Positions 20,095 to 32,419 of a stretch of 64,000 nucleotides of DNA are shown here, in pieces. Below the pieces are notes generated by a model. That model saw only the letters and a program-made list of their open reading frames with translations, was not told where the DNA came from and did no database searches. The position numbers and the translations under genes are program-made. Origin of the DNA: Callorhinus ursinus (lineage: Eukaryota > Chordata > Mammalia > Carnivora > Otariidae); contig NW_020313285.1 of the NCBI RefSeq assembly GCF_003265705.1, positions 13,339,280 through 13,403,279 of the forward strand, in the 5' to 3' direction. Numbering within the stretch: position 1 is the stretch's first letter; the number at the start of each line of letters is the position of its first letter.

Positions 20095-20235
20095 TTTGAC
20101 TAGCAATACTACAAGCTCCCTTAGGTCAGATGCTGTTTTGTTTTGGTTGGTCTTGATTTACTCCCATATCCCCCAGTGTCTAGGAAAGTGTTTAGTACAC
20201 AGTAAGAACTCATTGAATTCTTGTTGGTGAATGTC
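20095..20235 (+). mobile_element. L2 3' end
   Basis: Diverged L2 terminus: ccccagtgtctaggaaagtg, then a gtacacagtaagaactcattg segment and ttcttgttggtgaatg. Confidence 0.6.
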
Positions 20236-20939
20236 AGTATATGCTGATACTCAAATAACATCAAAGAATGGTGAATGCTTATTGAGATTCCTATGCATAA
20301 CACAAATAAGAACGCTGGTGGATTATTAAAGAAGATCATTAATGCATGACTGAGCTGGAAGAAAATTAAAAGCATCTATAAGGGGGTTTCTCCTCAGATG
20401 AAAGCCCAGAGTCTGAGTTATAGGTGAGAAATGGACACAAGATAAAGCCTGGTGTCAAAGCAAGACCAGAGGTTAATCAAATACTCCAAAGGGCACCATC
20501 TTCACTAATTGATTTACCTGCCTCACCACAAAGAAACAAACAAACAAACCCAGATCCACGGAGACAAAAAGTGATGACCTACTCCTTAGCTCAGCATAGG
20601 GCAGAATGAGGAAAACAAGTCCCCCTGAGAATTCGTAATTCCAGTTCTCCTGCTCATTTGGGCAGGTCAGAATTCATGCTGCCTTTGTAATTCTAAAACA
20701 AAACAAAACAAAACAAAAAAACCCAGAACTTGAAAACATTATCTAAAGTGATTCTAGATTGATAATACTCTCCGATGTCTGCCAGAAGCAAATGTTGACC
20801 CTCTTTGAAGAAAATTAGTTTTAAAGGCTTCAAAGAATTCTCCCAGATTATGGTTCAAAAGTACATTATCTCATCATTTAAAAAGTCACTAATTCACACA
20901 CACACACACACACACACAAAACCACAAATTATTAAGAGT
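20236..20939. other. Unassigned stretch with two simple repeats
   Basis: Contains (AAAAC)n at 20,694-20,718 and (CA)12 at 20,895-20,918. Otherwise nothing recognised. Confidence 0.5.
20895..20918. repeat. (CA)n microsatellite
   Basis: Twelve uninterrupted CA units. Confidence 0.95.
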
Positions 20940-22560
20940 GAGAGTCATGGAAACAATAAAGCATAGAATCAGATTTGCAAGATATTAGAGATAAAGATTA
21001 CAGGACATACAGTGTGCTCACTATGTTTAAATGAATAAAGGAAAAAAATAAAAGTATAATTAAGGAAAAAAAGAATATAAAATTTAGGTAGTCATGTTTA
21101 GAAAGGAATCAGATAAAATTTCTAAAAAGGAAATAATTTAAACTAGAAACTTATTGGAATGCCTGAAGGGCAGATTTGGCACAGCTAAAGATAAATCATC
21201 AACTGGAAGACCTACCTGATGAAAGTATCCAGAATATAGGACAGAGAGGGAAACCAAAGAAATTCTACGAAAGAATGGTCGAGAGACATGATAAACAAAG
21301 CCAGAAAATTCGCTATACATCTAATCACAGTTCTTGAAAGAACAAGGAGAAAGAGTGACTGACAGACTGTTTTTTTTTTTAAAAATAGCTGAAAAAAACT
21401 AACAGAATCCATGAAAAGTATTAACCCATGGGTTCCAGGAGCCCAACAAGTCTTAAATAAAAATGATTGAAGCAAGGAAAAATGTATACTAACTCGCATC
21501 AAAATACAGAATACCAAAGACAAAGAGACTTTTTTTTCTCAAAAATGTTTTTGTTTCTTACTTTTTTATTATTATTTTTTAGATTGTTAGAAACATCTGT
21601 ATTACAAGTCTTGTTAAACATGACAAAGAGGTTTTTTAAAGCAGGAGGGAAGAAAAGAGAGAAAGGCATCATTTAAATAACACCTCAGAGCAGGGATTCT
21701 TGAGCCCCACAGCTGGTATTCGAATACTGGGTCAGACCCTCTCTAACTGGGTGACATTAGGCAAAAGGGTAAACTGTCTATGCTTTAAATAATTTATTTG
21801 TAAAATAGGAATCACAATTATAGTACCTACCTTATACTCACTGGGTTGTTTTGAGGATTAAATAAGTTAATACTTGTTAAATGCTTAGAACAGTGTCCAG
21901 CATGTGGCAAATGCTAGATGAATATTATTTAAGTAAGAAATAAAATTTAAAAATACAACAGAAGAGCAATTGGCTGACTTTTCAATAGCAGCAAAGGAAT
22001 CTAACAATAATACATTCAAAATTGTGAAAGAAAATAACCATCTGTCTAGAATTGTGCACCCAGAAAAATATTTTGAGAAATGTGTGAAATAAAAGCCTTT
22101 TTAACAAAACAAAGAATAAAAAAATAAATAATTCTGACAGTCCAATGGACTCTTGCTAAAAGTTCTTCTAATGGATGTACTCAAGGGAGAATAAAAGCGA
22201 TCCCAGAAGAAAGGTCTGAGATGCAGTAAGCAAGGCTGAGCAAAGCAAATGGTACAAAAAAAGAGTAAATCTAAACAAATGCAGTTTGTTTGAGAAAATG
22301 TACACAATTTCTTAGTCATCATGGGATAAAATACTGGATAACAATGGCATATAATTAAAAATGAGGGGATAGGAGTGAAAGCATTCTGATATGCTCTTCC
22401 TCTTTGACAAAACATCACCTAACACTACAGTATGCAAACGATAAGTATGCAAGTTAAATATGCAAGATAAAATTTCTAGGGGATCCTAGAGAACACTGTA
22501 TTCAGAATAGAAAAAAAGTGTGGAATAGGTAGACACAAGAGTACTTGTCTGCTTGGAGTA
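20940..22560 (+). mobile_element. HAL1/L1-like remnant (forward)
   Basis: A-rich strand resembling L1/HAL1 internal DNA: ccaggagcccaacaagtctt, ctagaattgtgcacccagaa, agttcttctaatggatgtac. It is interrupted by a forward MIR. All frames are broken. Confidence 0.45.
21690..21935 (+). mobile_element. MIR (forward)
   Basis: One of the best MIR copies here: gtattcgaatactgggtc, a tgacattaggcaaaaggg segment, tgggttgttttgaggattaa, and cagtgtccagcatgtggc to the end. Confidence 0.85.
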
Positions 22561-23471
22561 GAATCAACCCTCTGCAGAACCTGCAGACAGACCATGCTTC
22601 TACAAGTCATCATTACAAAGGGCAGGACGCTGCTCACACTTTCAAGTGACGTCACCTGGGGCGAGTCTGCCACCAGCAAGAGCTGTGACGCCCTGCAGAC
22701 CCTCAACGCTTGCAGCTTCTGTAATCACAGCCTGTCTGCCTTAGGATCCTTGGGCTTAATGGTACTTAGCCTTTCCTTTCTGGTCATGTCAGCTACCACA
22801 GAAAGCAAGAATTGGAAAGGGCATCCCCATCCACCAGATTCTGATTCCCGTATGACTTTGTATGTTGCCTTTTCTGATTGCTTCTTATTTTCTGAAGCCT
22901 TCCACCTCTTCTGGGACCATTCCCCTCACATTCTCGCTTTAATTAAAACCTGTTCGGCATGATCTTGCTTCTTTTTCAGTCCTCTTCAAGGGTAGGCAAA
23001 ATTTTCATTTCCATACTCTTCATATCACCGCTTGGTAGGTATCTTTTTGCATCATTGCTGATACTTCCAGACCATTCTTTCTTTCTCATCCACAGACCCC
23101 TCTATTTTTGAATCACAGTCATCATTTGAAATCATTTACTGCTTGAACTAAGTGCAGTTATCTACTGTTCCTTTCGTAGGGACGTATCTGTTCATTCCTT
23201 GAAAAACGTTAGTTCTTGGCTCACTGTCTACAGTTCCTCTCAATGTAAAGGAAATCTCAGAGGCTTATTTTTTATTCAGAATTCATTGTGAGATGGTGGA
23301 GAAGAGCGAGGCCCTGTTCCATGTGATCATTCAAGTATTTGGGCTGATGAAGTCTCTGCCATCTTCACTACCCAATTTCCAAGGTTATCCTCATGGTCAA
23401 AATCTTAGTGGAAAAGAGAATAGTGTGGTGTCTAAATGGGGTGTCTGTCTGGCCAGATGGGGGCCTCCAAA
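22561..23471. other. Unassigned stretch
   Basis: A 122-codon plus-strand frame at 22,594-22,962 has no recognisable domain, and no splice or promoter signals were noted. Not called as a gene. Confidence 0.4.
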
Positions 23472-23980
23472 TGTGGGGTGATGATTGGGTGGAAGCCAGT
23501 GGCACGGGAAGTGAAAGGATTCACCGAAGGCAGGACAAAGGAGAGAGAAGTTTACTGACTACACAGCAAGGGAGCGTCCGGCAGCACGGCAGAGGGGAGG
23601 TGGTCTGCCAGGAGGTAGTGTGTGGGGGCTGTTTTTAAAGGGGGGACATATGGTGACCTATGGAATCTTCCCTTTCTTGGTAACTGTGCCTAGTTGTAAG
23701 TAGCCCACTGGTCACTTAGGGCCTGTGGATATTTTGAGGTGGATCCCCTGATGGGACGTCTGTCTTCCATCTGTCAAGCCTGTTTGCCTAAAAGCAGCCT
23801 CTACAAATAGGATCATGGGAAAGGTTTTTCTGATGCAGACAAGGGGGGGGCTGGGCCAGGTGGTCTGGATCAGAGTGCCCAGGAGGAAGGAAAAGAGTTA
23901 GTGACTAGCTAACTAGTCTCTTCTTCTGGCACCAGCTATCTGGTAACCCGAAGTCCTGTTCATTTACTGAATCCGTTACA
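23472..23980 (-). mobile_element. Solo ERV-type LTR (reverse)
   Basis: On the minus strand the 509-bp element starts TGTAACGGATTC and ends CACCCCACA, canonical TG...CA termini. It has a TATA-like TTTAAAAACAGCCCCC near 23,625-23,640 and, about 75 bp downstream, a polyadenylation-like AGTAAA at 23,551-23,556 before a CTTCTCTCTCC run. The layout fits a class I ERV LTR. Flanking bases do not form a clear 4-6 bp target duplication. I saw no second LTR or internal retroviral genes. Confidence 0.6.
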
Positions 23981-25715
23981 AAGGTCAGGATCTCTCGGTG
24001 CTGTTCTGCATAGCACTATTCATCAGGTTTAAACATGGCTCCTGAGACCTATAAACCAAAGACAGATTGATGGCCGCTGACCCTTCCAGTCCATCCCCCA
24101 ACACACACACACACACACACACTACCCAATAGTGGAGCAGGGACAAGATAGTAACAACTCACATTTCCATTTTTGAAAAGGGAAATTCATAACAATGATA
24201 AAAGCCTGAGGGGATCCTCAAAGCCTTCTGCCCTGGGTGAATGGAGTTCCTTGATTAGACCTGCTTCTGCTCTGTGGCGAGCATGCTTTTGTTCATAGTT
24301 CTTTGTGACCTCTAGTTCCACTTTCTGGGAGGTTTGTCCTTGCCTATTATCTTCCATGGCCACAACTGAAGTGGATTTAGGGGAGTCTGACTTCTGGGGC
24401 TGTAAAGCTTTTGTAGCCACTCCATTCTGGCACACATTTGGGACCCCAAGGATTGTTCTGTGGCCCAGACATTCAAAGCCTTTTTCAATTGCGGTTTGTC
24501 ATTTCTTTGTCAATATAATTCCCTTGAAAATTTAGTAGGCTTTGGATTGATTTGCTTTCATTAGTTTTATGTGTCAGTAAACACACCCGCATCCCTTCCT
24601 GGAAAGAATGCTGAAGCCTGGTCTCTTTGCTTCTGTGCCTCCAGGCCTCTCTCTCAACGGAATGGCACTAACTGTGAAGCTATGAGTTTTAGGGGGAAGG
24701 CCACACTCTAACCTGATCCTTGCCAAAGGGCTGAGTCTTAATGGGGCTTTGTTGTTCAGGGGTTTTTTGCTCTTATTTCTTGAGTTTGGAGTTAGTAGCA
24801 GTGAGCTTTATAAAAAGCATTATAAGGCCTCAAGTCTCTATTCCCTTTTGTTACTGCTTCTAAACCAGTTCTTGCCTAAGCTTATTTCTTCCTTTTGGAC
24901 TATTGCCGCACACATCTAGTAAAAGTCAACACACACTTCTAACATTTTTCTGACCTTCTCACCCAGAGCCAAAGGTTCAGAAGTAGTCATTTGGCTTTAC
25001 AAGTACTGCAAGACATAAGTTATTGAGATGCTTTGTCTCTGCATAGTAAGGGGCTATAACTTTCTAGTGTCCTAACATGTCATTGTCACTAGGCCATTAA
25101 ATGGATGCCATATGTTTCTGTTGTGATCTGGACCCATTGTGGTTCCAACATCATCTTTCGTTCATTATGTTCTCCATAACTATCATACTGCAGCCACTAT
25201 GGCCACCTTGTGGCTCTCAATGCCCCCAGATCCTCTGAATTTAGATCCTTTGCATTTGCTATCATCTCTCTGGGTTTAGAGTGCTCTTCTCCCAGATATT
25301 CATGTGTCCCTCTTGCAGTTCTTTACTCAAAAGTCAACTTTTTCTGTGGGCCTTTCATAGTCAATCTACTACCAGTCCATCAAATCATCGTTTTATGACT
25401 CTAATCCACAATTTTAGCTAGTGCAACACCTTCAAACTGGCTCGTGTGTGCTTTTGATGGGACCCCACTGATTCTGGAAAGCTTGTTACTGGCACAAAAA
25501 TGTGTCCCAGGCTCACATTAGGACTTCTTTATCTCAGTTTTGAAATTAATATTTCTCCAAAGAGCCTGGTGTTTTACAGGATGGAAATAAGAGACTAAAA
25601 TCTGGATGCTATGGGTACTCATTGCTCCTGAGCTAACATTGCTTTTAGGCTATCAGTAGATAATTTCAATTTTAGGGAACTATTTTACAATTAGTTTATA
25701 ATTTTTCAGGAAATA
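23981..25715. other. Unassigned stretch beside the LTR
   Basis: Contains (CA)n at 24,101-24,122. An 82-codon minus-strand frame (24,187-24,435) is polar and protein-like in composition, but no domain is recognised. Retroviral internal remnants are possible but not shown. Confidence 0.35.
24101..24122. repeat. (CA)n microsatellite
   Basis: About 11 CA units. Confidence 0.95.
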
Positions 25716-27340
25716 ATGAATTTTCATGATTCAAAATTTAAAATTATATAGAAATATAGACACATGCTTCCATTCCTGCTCCCTCCAGCCTATTCCCCTG
25801 CCCTCCATAGATAACTACAGATATTGATTAATTTCCTTATGTTGTACTTACCCCTTTTCTATATTGCTCTGTAACTCTATCCCTATAGGTAAACAGTCTT
25901 ATTAGTTTCCTATTTATCCTTCTGTCGTTTCATTTTGCAGGCATGCATATGTACACATTTTCCCTCTTCCTTACACAAAATGTACATAAGATGGACACTC
26001 CTCTGCACTTGGATACATTTTCTTAAAAGTGTATGTAGGCAATCTCTGCATCGGTACACAGAGGTCTCTCTTTTAAAAACCACATAATATTGCATTGAGT
26101 GGCTGCATCTTAGTTTATTCAACTAATTATTTATTGCTGGACACTTGGGCTTTTTCCAATCTTTTGCTCTTACTAACATTGTTGCAACAAATACCATTGT
26201 GCATATGTGATTACATACTTGCGTGGGTGTATCAGTAGGTTAAATTCTGGGAAATGGGGCATCTGGGTCACAGATATATCTGAGATTTTGTTACAGATGG
26301 CCAAATTATCCTGCATAGCAGTGGGGCCATTTTTTTCCCCACCAGCAATAGGAACTTTTGGATGTTTGCAAAGTTGATAATTAAGAAATGGTACCTTGGT
26401 GTATAGTTTTATTTTACATTTAATATGAGTCAGATTAAGTATCGTTTCATGTGTTAAAGGGACATTTACGTCCCCCATGAATTCTCATACCTTCCTCGTA
26501 TAGGTCTATTAGGATTTTTGCTCTTTTCTCAATTTCTGGTGGTTTTTCGCGTTTAGAAAAATTTACCTTTGTCTGTGATAGCTGTTGTTACGGGTTTTTT
26601 CTAAGTGTGTTTTAAAATTTTCTTATGATGTTTCTCCTCACACTCTTCACATGTAGAATTTTAATGCTATGTGTTTTCATTTGTCAGTCTTTTCTCTTTT
26701 TTTGGATTTTATATCACATTTAGGAAAGCCTTCCCTACTTGGAGGTAATACGGAAATTCACTCACATTTTCATATCATATTTTATGTGGTTTTCTTTTAA
26801 AAATCTATATCTTCATTTTTTTGTTAGTTTTTCCTGGACTGTGTAATGAAATATCAGTCCAACTTTATCTTTCTCTAAGTGTTTATTCATTGTTCCAATC
26901 AATGCCAGTTATTAAAAAGTTTTTCAGCAGCCTATTGATATGAACAGCCAGATTTATCATATTCTTATTTCCCATATGTATTTTTGTCTATTTATAGAAT
27001 TTCTATTCTGTTCCATCGGTCTACCTGGTTATTCCTACCGAATACAATACCATTTTTTAAAAGATTGTATTTATTTATCTTTAAGTAAACTTTGCCTCCG
27101 AACATGGGGCTCAAACTCGTGATCCTGAGGTCAAGAGTCACAACCTCCACTAACTGAGTCAACCAGGCACCCCAATACAATGCCATTTTAATTGCTGACA
27201 TTTTATAGTATGTCTTAGTACCTATTTGGGCTAGTCCTCTGTCCATGTTCCTTTTCAGACTTTTCCTGGATATTAGTGTTTATTTTTCCATATAAACTTT
27301 AGAATAAAAATTTCAAGTCCCAGAAAAAAATTCTTTCAGC
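25716..27340 (-). mobile_element. L1M 3' region (reverse), split by a SINE
   Basis: Follows the reversed L1M 3' UTR in order: catgattcaaaatttaaaat, the tattcccctgccctcc part, cacataatattgcattgagt, ggctttttccaatcttttgc, ggaaatggggcatctgggtc, ggaaagccttccctac, and ccatataaactttagaata. No open frame is left. Confidence 0.75.
27057..27173 (-). mobile_element. Short SINE variant in L1
   Basis: Reverse short form (gaacatggggctcaaactc, then gactgagtcaaccaggcacccc-type head). 16-bp duplication aatacaatRccatttt at 27,041-27,056 and 27,174-27,189. Confidence 0.88.
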
Positions 27341-27628
27341 ATTTTTGTTGTTTTCATGAACTTTTTTTAATAAGATATTTGAACTTAGATGGTCAGATTG
27401 AGTGTTCACATCTCAGCTCTTGAAGTTCCTAACTGCTTAAAAACAGAGGCTTTTCTGGTTCAAATCCAAAAACAATAATTATATAAAACCGATCTTTACT
27501 GAAGGTACTGCATATTTCTGGGACTGATGATTCCAGATTTTTTAATTTATAGACTTAAAAGCTTTCTGGAAGCTTTGTCTGTGTTGATCACTTGTGGGGG
27601 GGGGGTTTACTTTACAAGATCACTTTGT
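27270..27628. repeat. Local direct duplication, copy A
   Basis: 359 bp repeated in the same orientation at 28,838-29,192. By eye there are 7 substitutions plus length changes only in an A run and a G run (10 versus 7 G), about 98% identity. The left part is L1M tail sequence and the rest is non-L1. Confidence 0.95.
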
Positions 27629-28380
27629 CTGCCTTTTGCCCCAACACTATATACTTCCAAGTTTTAAGCTTTTTAAAATAAAACTATTTTCTCCTAAAAT
27701 GATTAAAAGTGCTCTAGGGAAGAACCACTGGTTTGGAGGTCTGTATACAATTATGTAACTTCTGGCTCAAATGATTCCTAGTTTGCCTGGAATTTTAACA
27801 ATAGTCTTGAGGTTTTGCACATTGAACAGACTTTGAGCTCTTCAGCCAAGGAGTCCTTGGTACTGGTTTGAATATTCCTGAGAGACCTACACCTGTGAAT
27901 GGAAGTGGAAGAATATATTTGTTTCTCTACAGAAGACTCCATCCTGAAATTTAAATTGCATTTTCTTAGAAAAATTCCTTGAAAATATATTAAATACTTT
28001 ATTAATGGGCAGAAATAGTGTCATCCAAAAGAAAAAAAATGCCTAGAAATACATGAGGTAAAGTTCTCATAATAACTATACTTCACCCACATTGCATATA
28101 TATAATTTTTATAATTACTAGTTACACTATTAAATAGGGTACCTCAATAGACATTATGTGCAATGTGGGTGAATTTGAATTTATTATAACAATTCTAATT
28201 TATATATTTCCTGACATCTGTGGTATTCTATGTAGTTATGGTGAATGGTGGTTTCCTTCTGGGGTATTTTTTTAAAGGAAAGAAAAAACACAGAAATTTT
28301 AAAAAGTGTCCAATGTCTAATTATGTTTATGTGTAAGAGGTTTATGGAACTTTTAATACTTAGGTGTGTGATGAGATTTC
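27629..28380. other. Unassigned spacer between duplication copies
   Basis: AT-rich, no named element or gene. Confidence 0.5.
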
Positions 28381-28389
28381 ACACCATTA

Positions 28390-28700
28390 TTATTAATTCA
28401 TTTATTCAGCACCCTTGTTGAGAGCTTCCCCTGCGTCAGTCAGCGAGGCAGGCACTCGGGATGCAAAGATGATGGTGGTACAGTTCCCACCATCAACAAA
28501 ATAAAAGGCAAAGTGTTGGGGGGGACTTGCATTTATAAGAAATAATTACAAGACAAAGTGATGACAACTTTTCAAGCACTCTCATTTAATTTTTATAACA
28601 ACTCAATGACTGAAATCCTTTTATGACCACCATTTTATAGATGAAGACTATGAGGGATTTGGGAAAGTCAGAGATAGTGGAGATATGTTCAGAACATTAG
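28390..28700 (-). mobile_element. L2/MIR-like fragments (reverse)
   Basis: attcatttattcagcacc with a gaggcaggcactcgggatgc segment is reversed L2-like. It is followed by a reversed MIR-like aacaactcaatgactgaaat and accattttatagatgaagac. Confidence 0.5.
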
Positions 28701-28837
28701 GAGAACAGAGAGTTTGGAGAAGTGGGGCATGGCGATCAGATGAGTCTTTGTGAGAAATTTTAGTAAGCAATCTGACAGGATCTATGCTAGGTAATACGGT
28801 AACCAGAAGGCAATCAGCAGAACAATATGGAAAGTAT

Positions 28838-29192
28838 ATATTAGTGTTTATTTTTCCATATAAACTTTAGAATAAAAATTTCAAGTCCCAGAAAAAATTC
28901 TTTCAGCATTTTTGTTGTTTTCATGAACTTTTTTAAATAAGATATTTGAACTTAGATGGTCAGATTGAGTGTTCACATCTCAGCTCTTGAAGTTCCTAAA
29001 TGCTTAAAAACAGAGGCTTTTCTGGTTCAAATCCAAAAACAATAATTATATAAAACTGATCCTTACTGAAGGGACTGCATATTTCTGGGACTGATGATTC
29101 CAGATTTTTCAATTTATAGACTTAAAAGCTTTCTGGAAGCTTTGTCTGTGGTGATCACTTGTGGGGGGGTTTACTTTACAAGATCACTTTGT
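28838..29192. repeat. Local direct duplication, copy B
   Basis: 355-bp partner of 27,270-27,628, offset by about 1.57 kb. It lacks the flanking L1 that precedes copy A, so copy A is the likely source. Confidence 0.95.
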
Positions 29193-29689
29193 ACATATGT
29201 TGATGGACTGGATATGGTTGAGTCACGAGTAAGTAGGATATTTCTCTGTTTCTTGCTTAGATAATTGGTAGGATGAAGTGATTAATGGAAATTATAACTA
29301 TAGAAGGTGAAATGGGTACAAGGAGAAGAGAGTTTGCTTATCTAAATTATAGTTTTGGGTTTTTCTAATTTATGATTTATAATTCTTCTATAAATATTTT
29401 GCTTTTTCATTGTGCATTTTCTTTGTTTATAAGAAAAGACCATTAGAATGCTTTAAAATACTTTTATTTATTTCAAAGTAATAAAAATATCCTTAAAGAA
29501 TACCTAGAATCAAGGTAAGGATAAGGCAGTGAAAAGAGGCAAAGTTGAAGAAGGTTTTAAAGAGGCTCCTCAAGTCTCTGTGGCACCAACAGTGCAAGAA
29601 CTCACCTTCTTCTTATGTCACTCACAAGGATCAACTGGCATTAATATGAAGGAGAAAACAGAGAGGTATGAGGTACCACAAGGGTTTCT
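29193..29689. other. Unassigned non-coding stretch
   Basis: No named repeat or gene. Confidence 0.5.
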
Positions 29690-29900
29690 GATCTAGTTTG
29701 AGAGGCACTGAGAAAGTGTTTGCCTGAGGGAAAGTGATATTTGAATTGAGACCTGACAAATGAGTCCGAGTTAGTGTGATGAGAAGGGGCATCGGTGAAG
29801 AGTGTGCCTCAGACTGCTGGGGAGGGCTGACCAGGGAGGAGGGAAGAAGCGGTCAGCTGGCCGGAGTAGTTACAGCAGTAGATGGAAGGAGGGCGTGAGC
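29690..29900 (-). mobile_element. L2 fragment (reverse)
   Basis: aagtgatatttgaattgaga then cctgacaaatgag, followed by a purine-rich gggaggagggaagaagcgg stretch: the complement of the L2 region around ccttcaggtctcagctcaaa. Confidence 0.55.
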
Positions 29901-32200
29901 TATATGAGATGCGGCCGGAGCGGGATGATGTGTGAGGCCTCCTGAAGAATTCTGCGCTATTTTAAGATTGGTAGGATATTACTGACAACAGGATAACATT
30001 TTTGTGGTTCTTGTTTTGTTTTGTTTTTGAAAAATTCATTCTGGTTCAAGCATGGACAAGAATTGAAAGGAATTAAGATGGATAGTGGTGAGTTCCCCAA
30101 GAAAGCAAGGAAGGTGGCTAAGCCACAGGTAGCCTGTGAAGAAAAAAAAAATAGGCAGATTAAGAAGATATTTTTAAAGACTTGAATTAACAAAGCAACC
30201 ATAGTGGCATGGAAATAATGTGTTAGAGAATTCCTTTTTAAAATTCTGATTTATTGCCTAAAATCTGTGGAATAACACTAATAGAACTGAAGATCTCTTC
30301 CCTGATCTTGGTGTTCCATCCAGTTTGTTCACTTTCCTTTCAGCGTTCATACCTGATTTCTGCATATGTGTACTTTATATATATTCTAGACTTTCTACTA
30401 GTCTGTCTTCAATAAAAAACAATTTCTCCAAGTAACATAAAACGACAGTTCTTTAAAATTAATTGAAAACCTTACAGTAGTTTTCTTGGTATAAAGCAGA
30501 TATAGTTTCAAGCTCAGAAAGGGGATTCTGGATTTAGTGTGGAAGGGTCTTGGAATAATGTATTCCAGATGAAAACACAGAGAGACTGAAAAGCCTGAAC
30601 CCCTGAGGACTCGCACTTCTCAGTTCCCTTTCTGTCTCCCGACCTCATCCCTCCACTGTGTAAGTGAAGAATTCCTCCAAATTTCCAGAATTTCTAATGC
30701 TTTTCCTGTTATTTCTTTAGAACTCCCAAGGGGGAAAGAATCTTGCTCTCTTTGCCTTCTTCTTTCCATTACTAAACCTGCCTGTACGCATCTTTCGAAC
30801 AACCATCTTCCAAAAATGCATTGTCCAAACCCTGGGTTCATGTCTTGTGCCTTCCATTGTTATTTCTCTTCCCACTTGTGAACACTTTCTTTTTGGTTAT
30901 TTCTATTTAACCAATTTCATTAAGTGTTTCTCATTTTGAAAGATTTTTGGTTTACTGTATTTTGGGGCCCAAGATCTCAATCACACACGGAAAAATTTTA
31001 ATGATGATTGAGAAATGTCTCTTAACAGACAGTCAAAGGGCTATGAGGTTGGAATGACATAGGTTCAGCTACAGCAAGAAAAATAAATGTGAGTCACCAA
31101 GTGCCCACAGGGATTTCTGGAGATGGACATAGAATCAAGAAAATAATGGTATTAAAGTCAGAGCATGATTATGCCAGTACTGTCCCCACAAGTTTTTGGC
31201 TTTTATGGTTTCATCAGATCAAAATTCCACAGCAGAGAAAGCAGAGGAGGTGTATATCTGCTTTACTTTCAGGAAAATGAAAATTTTAACATTACTTCTC
31301 CATGTTCTTGACAGCAGAAATTTGAACAGAGACAGAGAGTATGCACACATGTGAGTGATGACTAAGATTTTGTCAATATGTAACTGCTTCGGGCCCAACC
31401 CACTCATAATAATATAAAATTGGAAGATTTTGCCCTCAACAGAGGCCATTGGTCTTAGAGAAGCAGACTGAAATAAGAGGAAGAATGTAAAGTGGTGAAA
31501 TGTTCTTGCCTCTACAGCATCCCCTTCCCAGAAGGGGGAGGTGCATGTTGGGTCTGGGGGGTCAGGTCGCCCTTGGTGTGCCTCATTGGAAGATGTGTTC
31601 TTGGTGATTGCCGTGGCATTAAAGGGGACCAAACTACAAAACCCTGTAGCTGTCATCTCACTTGAGGATAATCAGATCATAAGCAATCTAACACAGGCTC
31701 TTTGATGGGTGAAGAAAAGCATTTTCATGGCTATTATTTTGAATTGTGTTCCAGAAATTCCACTGTGAATTAGCTGTTTGTTATGCAGAAAGCATTTTAC
31801 CACAAACCATAATGCAATTTAATGGATGTAATTAGAGTTCCACTTTTGAAAAAAGGGTTTCATCTTCTACAAACCACCCAGTGAAACATTCTTTTCATGG
31901 CAAAGCATTCTAATTTGGAAGAAGAGGAACATATCTTCCCTTTCCTGGCAGATTGCTTACCAGCAAAGAGAACAATGACTGGTGTAGAGAAGGCGAGCAG
32001 ATGGCCGTGCTCTAGAGGTCATCCAGGTGCTCATTTCTTCCTTCTGCCCAATTCTTAGGAGCGTTAGTCCTGGAGCTGATGCTTGTGGGTGGGTCAGTAA
32101 AGGACTGAACTGGCCCAGTAAGAAGGTGAGGGTCCGGAGCAAGGTAGACAACCCCTCATACTAGCAATTTATTAATTTCCAGTGAGGAAATTAATTTCTA
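29901..32200. other. Unique, intron-like stretch
   Basis: About 2.3 kb without a repeat that I can name. 31,690-31,960 looks conserved (homeodomain-like taattag, long repeat-free run). The 145-codon minus-strand frame at 31,219-31,656 has no recognisable domain. Confidence 0.4.
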
Positions 32201-32209
32201 GGTTTTTTT

Positions 32210-32399
32210 TTTTAAAGATTTTTATTTATTTGACAGAGACAGACACAGCGAGAGAGGGAACACAAGCAGGGGGAGTGGGAGAGGGAGAAGCAGGCTTCCT
32301 GCCGAGCAGGGAGCCCGATGCGGGGCTCGATCCCAGGACCCGGGGACCATGACCTGAGCTGAAGGCAGACGCTTAACGACTGAGTCATCCAGGCACCCC
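32210..32399 (-). mobile_element. SINEC, young ccaggaccc subtype
   Basis: Reverse SINE with gagagagggaacacaagcag, gcccgatgcggggctcgatc and a ccaggcacccc head. Flanks share taggttttttttttt, a probable target duplication blurred by T tracts. Confidence 0.92.
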
Positions 32400-32419
32400 T
32401 TTTTTTAGGTTTTTTTTTT

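Noticed and set aside
22594..22962. 122-codon plus-strand frame
   Set aside because: Considered as a single-exon gene or a retroposed copy. No family recognised, no A tail or target duplication, and minus-strand frames overlap.
23000..26000. A complete provirus around the LTR at 23,472
   Set aside because: Only one LTR is visible and no gag, pol or env-like frame was recognised on either side.
31219..31656. 145-codon minus-strand frame
   Set aside because: No recognisable domain, no codon or splice signal, and length is not exceptional among the chance frames of a 64-kb window.
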